The notes beneath the pieces were generated by a model, which had not been told where the DNA came from, did no database searches, and saw only the letters and a list, made by a program, of their open reading frames with translations. Shown here piece after piece: positions 61,725-64,000 of a stretch of 64,000 bases of DNA (the stretch's first letter is position 1; each line of letters begins with the position of its first letter). The translations under genes were made by a program, and so were the position numbers. Source of the DNA: Leucothrix pacifica (GTDB lineage: Bacteria; Pseudomonadota; Gammaproteobacteria; Thiotrichales; Thiotrichaceae); NCBI RefSeq assembly GCF_003172875.1, contig NZ_QGKM01000052.1:43991-107990 (forward strand), written 5' to 3'.

Positions 61725-61742
61725 ATGTTTAAGGGTTTGCTT

Positions 61743-62672
61743 TTATGAGCTTTGCAAGTATAGCTCTCTCGAACCACCTTCCATCTCTAAAATACGGCGC
61801 AATCGTTTCAAAGCATCCAGTTGGATTTGCCGAACCCGTTCACGCGTAATCTCTAATTCCTCACCAACGCGTTCCAGTGTCGTAATATCATGCCCATGTA
61901 ATCCAAACCGTCTGACGATAACCGCTTGTTGCTTTGCATCGAGCTGGCCTAACCACGCTTCAACGGCATTTGAAATATCACCTGAAATGACTTCCTCATC
62001 GGGCTGTTTAACAGTGTCCGCAGATACGAAGTCCATAATCGATGTGTCATTACCTTCTCCGACCGTAAAGTCTAACGAGGTAGTATGCTCCGTATGTCGC
62101 AGTAAGTGCTGAACTTCATTCTCAGACTTACCCATCTCTCGTGCTAATTGATGAAGACTGGGTTCTGACCCTAATTTTTGCCCGAGCTGCGCACGTTTTT
62201 TAAGACAGCCATTAAGTGCTTTATTTATATGGATAGGTAAGCGGATAGTGCGTGAATGATTCATTAGGCCACGTTCAATATTCTGACGAATCCACCAGGT
62301 GGCATAAGTAGAGAAACGGAATCCTTTCTCTGGATCAAACTTTTCAACGGCGTGAATTAGACCAAGATTACCTTCTTCAATAAGATCTAATAAGCCCAAA
62401 CCTCTTCCAAGGTAACGTCGCGAAATCTTCACTACTAACCTGAGGTTGCAGGTAATCATTTTCTTACGAGCCGACTGATCTCCTTTTTTCACCAGTCTAC
62501 CGTAGAAAACTTCTTCTGCGGCACTCAATAGTGGGTTTTTCTCAATGTCTCTGAGATACAAATTAACAGCATCTTGTTGCCGTTTTCCACCGGAAACAAA
62601 TTGCTTTCCTAAGCCGGAGCGAAATCTGGTAGCAGATTCAGCAGACGGGGTCTTTCCATTAACTCCTGACAT
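61743..62672 (-). CDS. rpoS: RNA polymerase sigma factor RpoS
   Basis: A 309-residue stationary-phase sigma factor. Region 1.2 (DAVNLYLRDIEKNPLLSAAEE), region 2 with GLLDLIEEGNLGLIHAVEKFDPEKGFRFSTYATWWIRQ, region 3 and region 4 (TLERVGEELEITRERVRQIQ) are intact; the VNLYLRDI and NHSRTIRLPIHI pattern favours RpoS over RpoD or RpoH. The frame opens 16 codons earlier at a GTG, but the ATG at 62672 with a GAGAGAG tract upstream gives the normal length. nlpD, which usually precedes rpoS, is absent; a zinc peptidase gene is divergent. Confidence 0.93.
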   Translation of the reverse strand: MSGVNGKTPSAESATRFRSGLGKQFVSGGKRQQDAVNLYLRDIEKNPLLSAAEEVFYGRLVKKGDQSARKKMITCNLRLVVKISRRYLGRGLGLLDLIEEGNLGLIHAVEKFDPEKGFRFSTYATWWIRQNIERGLMNHSRTIRLPIHINKALNGCLKKRAQLGQKLGSEPSLHQLAREMGKSENEVQHLLRHTEHTTSLDFTVGEGNDTSIMDFVSADTVKQPDEEVISGDISNAVEAWLGQLDAKQQAVIVRRFGLHGHDITTLERVGEELEITRERVRQIQLDALKRLRRILEMEGGSRELYLQSS

Positions 62673-62954
62673 ACTCGAACTCTCTCTCACAATTTTTAGG
62701 GTTTGTTGAGGTTTTAGCACCTCATTATCTTCTCATTATTATTATATTATGGCCTGACTATACCATTTAAGTTCAATTTTAAATCTACCTAAATCTAGTC
62801 ACTATTAAGCGAGCCAATTTGCCAGACAAAAGGTTAAGCAGGCATCTTATCGACGTTATTTACCCGACAAGTTGACTCGCCAACGAGCAATTTTGTGATA
62901 CTCATATTACGTGTGTATGATTGAGCCTTTATTATCAGGCTAGTGAGCGAGATT

Positions 62955-63836
62955 ATGCGTTGGAAGGGACGTAAACAAAGTACGAATATAGAAGATCGTA
63001 GAGGTGGACGAAGCGGATATTCGGGCCAACGTCGACCCGGTGGCGGAATGAAGATAGGTGGTATTGGTTTCTTTATCGCCCTTTTGATATTTCTGTTTAC
63101 CGGACAAGGCCAGAACTTCATGGATATGATGGGCGGTGACGCTCAAATGGGTGGCAGTGTGTCTCAGCCCCCCAGCCAAACCGGCGCTGCGTCAGGCGCA
63201 ACGGATGAAGGAAAAGAATTTATTGGTGTTGTTGTAAAGGACACAGAAGATGTCTGGAACCCTATTTTCGAAAAAGCAGGTAGTCGTTATCGCGAACCAA
63301 CCGTCGTTCTGTTTAATGATCAGGTGAGTTCCGCTTGCGGCCTGACATCATCAGCTACAGGTCCTTTCTATTGTCCTGGCGATATGAAAGTGTATCTGGA
63401 TCTTGGTTTTTTCAGACAGCTTAGTCAAATGGGTGTACGCGGTGATTTCGCTCAGGCTTACGTAGTCGCTCATGAAGTGGGGCATCATGTTCAGAAACTG
63501 CAGGGTATTTCTGATCAGGTTATGCGAATGCAACGTCAGACTAACAAGACACAAGCAAACCAACTCTCAGTCTTACTAGAACTACAGGCGGACTGTTATG
63601 CAGGAATTTGGGCACGCCGCCAAGCGAATTACAACCTTCTAGATGACGGTGACCTTGAAGAAGCAATGAATGCAGCAGGTAACATCGGTGATGACCGAAT
63701 GCAAAAGCGTGCTGGCCAATATGTTAATCCTGACAGTTTCACCCATGGTTCCTCTGCACAGAGAATGGAGTGGCTCAAACGGGGAATGCTGAGTGGTGAC
63801 CCTACGGATTGCGACACCTTCGCAGCTTTGCGTTAA
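62955..63836 (+). CDS. ypfJ: Neutral zinc metallopeptidase (YpfJ family)
   Basis: A 293-residue putative zinc metallopeptidase. An N-terminal MRWKGRKQSTNIEDRRGG segment is followed by a membrane segment (about 32-50), then the peptidase domain with HEVGH at residues 173-177 and the LQADCYAGIWA motif supplying further ligands. Cysteines near 113, 121 and at the end are typical of the family. The frame begins at a GTG four codons earlier, but the ATG at 62955 matches relatives. Physiological substrates are unknown. Confidence 0.9.
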   Translation: MRWKGRKQSTNIEDRRGGRSGYSGQRRPGGGMKIGGIGFFIALLIFLFTGQGQNFMDMMGGDAQMGGSVSQPPSQTGAASGATDEGKEFIGVVVKDTEDVWNPIFEKAGSRYREPTVVLFNDQVSSACGLTSSATGPFYCPGDMKVYLDLGFFRQLSQMGVRGDFAQAYVVAHEVGHHVQKLQGISDQVMRMQRQTNKTQANQLSVLLELQADCYAGIWARRQANYNLLDDGDLEEAMNAAGNIGDDRMQKRAGQYVNPDSFTHGSSAQRMEWLKRGMLSGDPTDCDTFAALR

Positions 63837-63870
63837 GCTTGTTTGCTTAATCGCTGTTCAGTTAATCAAG

Positions 63871-63899
63871 CTGCTAGCTGAACGACGTTCAGTTAGCAG
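63871..63899. other. 13-bp hairpin near the right edge
   Basis: CTGCTAGCTGAAC (63871-63883) and GTTCAGTTAGCAG (63887-63899) form a long stem with one G-T pair and a 3-nt loop. GTTCAGTTA also occurs directly upstream near 63855. No T-tract follows. The rest of 63837-64000 shows no gene. Confidence 0.5.
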
Positions 63900-64000
63900 G
63901 CTGATTACTGTGTATCATCGCATCTTAGAATGAATAAATTACACACAAAATAGAACCGTAAGTATTTGTTTATTAATAGACTCAACAACCACCAGCTAAA

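Noticed and set aside
61607..61742. Possible threonine attenuator leader peptide before hom
   Set aside because: No short frame with clustered Thr/Ile codons and a stop was found before the hairpin.
62673..62720. GTG start 16 codons upstream of the chosen rpoS start
   Set aside because: GAGG lies only about one to two bases before it, and the extension does not resemble RpoS N-termini.

Overview
The window is chromosomal DNA of a gammaproteobacterium with moderate GC (mid-40s to high-40s per cent by eye). The evidence is the conserved gammaproteobacterial gene strings: pyrG-kdsA-eno-ftsB-ispD-ispF, accB-accC-prmA-(zinc ribbon)-dusB-fis, the yrbG-kdsD-lptC-lptA-lptB-rpoN-hpf-ptsN-rapZ block, aceE-aceF-lpdA with a homodimeric E1, RpoS, IscR and RNase T. 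The lineage is not Enterobacterales: rpoS has no nlpD/pcm/surE beside it, iscR stands without isc genes, kdsC and npr are missing from the lpt-rpoN cluster, and mgtE follows rapZ. A Thiotrichales-like relative would fit, but that is only a guess. Most of the window is housekeeping DNA. No insertion sequence, prophage, CRISPR array, tRNA or rRNA was seen.

Layout. 1-4476: a degenerate membrane-anchored protein kinase (runs off the left edge), divergent from a DUF1800-DUF1501 pair with a Tat signal on the second protein. 4533-12778: dapC, tex, a DUF599 membrane protein, a YqiK-type flotillin, rarA and rnt. 12986-20494: the pyruvate dehydrogenase operon with a DUF924 gene attached, then a PP1-like phosphatase. 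20594-25611: iscR with an evident autoregulated promoter, a YqiB-like protein, pgm, and an unusual 610-residue repeat-rich, very basic lipoprotein with a C-terminal peptidoglycan-binding domain. 25612-26031: a non-coding stretch that may hold a small RNA. 26032-30793: accB to fis. 30833-36236 (minus): isoprenoid, cell-division, enolase, Kdo and CTP synthase genes. 36484-45185: the LPS transport/sigma-54 block. 45284-50829 (minus): djlA, folP, pyrD, htpX, rhomboid and nagZ. 51068-57212: a DUF805 protein and a translationally coupled RND efflux pair plus an exported SGNH esterase. 57218-62672 (minus): S33 hydrolase, thrC, hom and rpoS. 62955-63836: a zinc metallopeptidase.

How the genes work together. 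Envelope functions dominate: Kdo synthesis (kdsA, kdsD), LPS export energetics and bridge (lptC, lptA, lptB), peptidoglycan recycling (nagZ), division (ftsB), membrane proteolysis (htpX, rhomboid) and envelope-anchored proteins of unknown role. Central metabolism (PDH, acetyl-CoA carboxylase, enolase, pgm) and amino-acid synthesis (dapC, hom, thrC) make up most of the rest. Three sigma or global regulators (rpoN, rpoS, fis) and IscR lie in the same 64 kb.

Most notable observations: PtsN has Arg in place of the phosphorylatable His, in a cluster that also lacks npr; the kinase-like protein has lost most catalytic residues; an IscR-type operator overlaps a near-consensus promoter of an orphan iscR; the repeat-rich peptidoglycan-binding lipoprotein; and a candidate C-rich small RNA upstream of accB.
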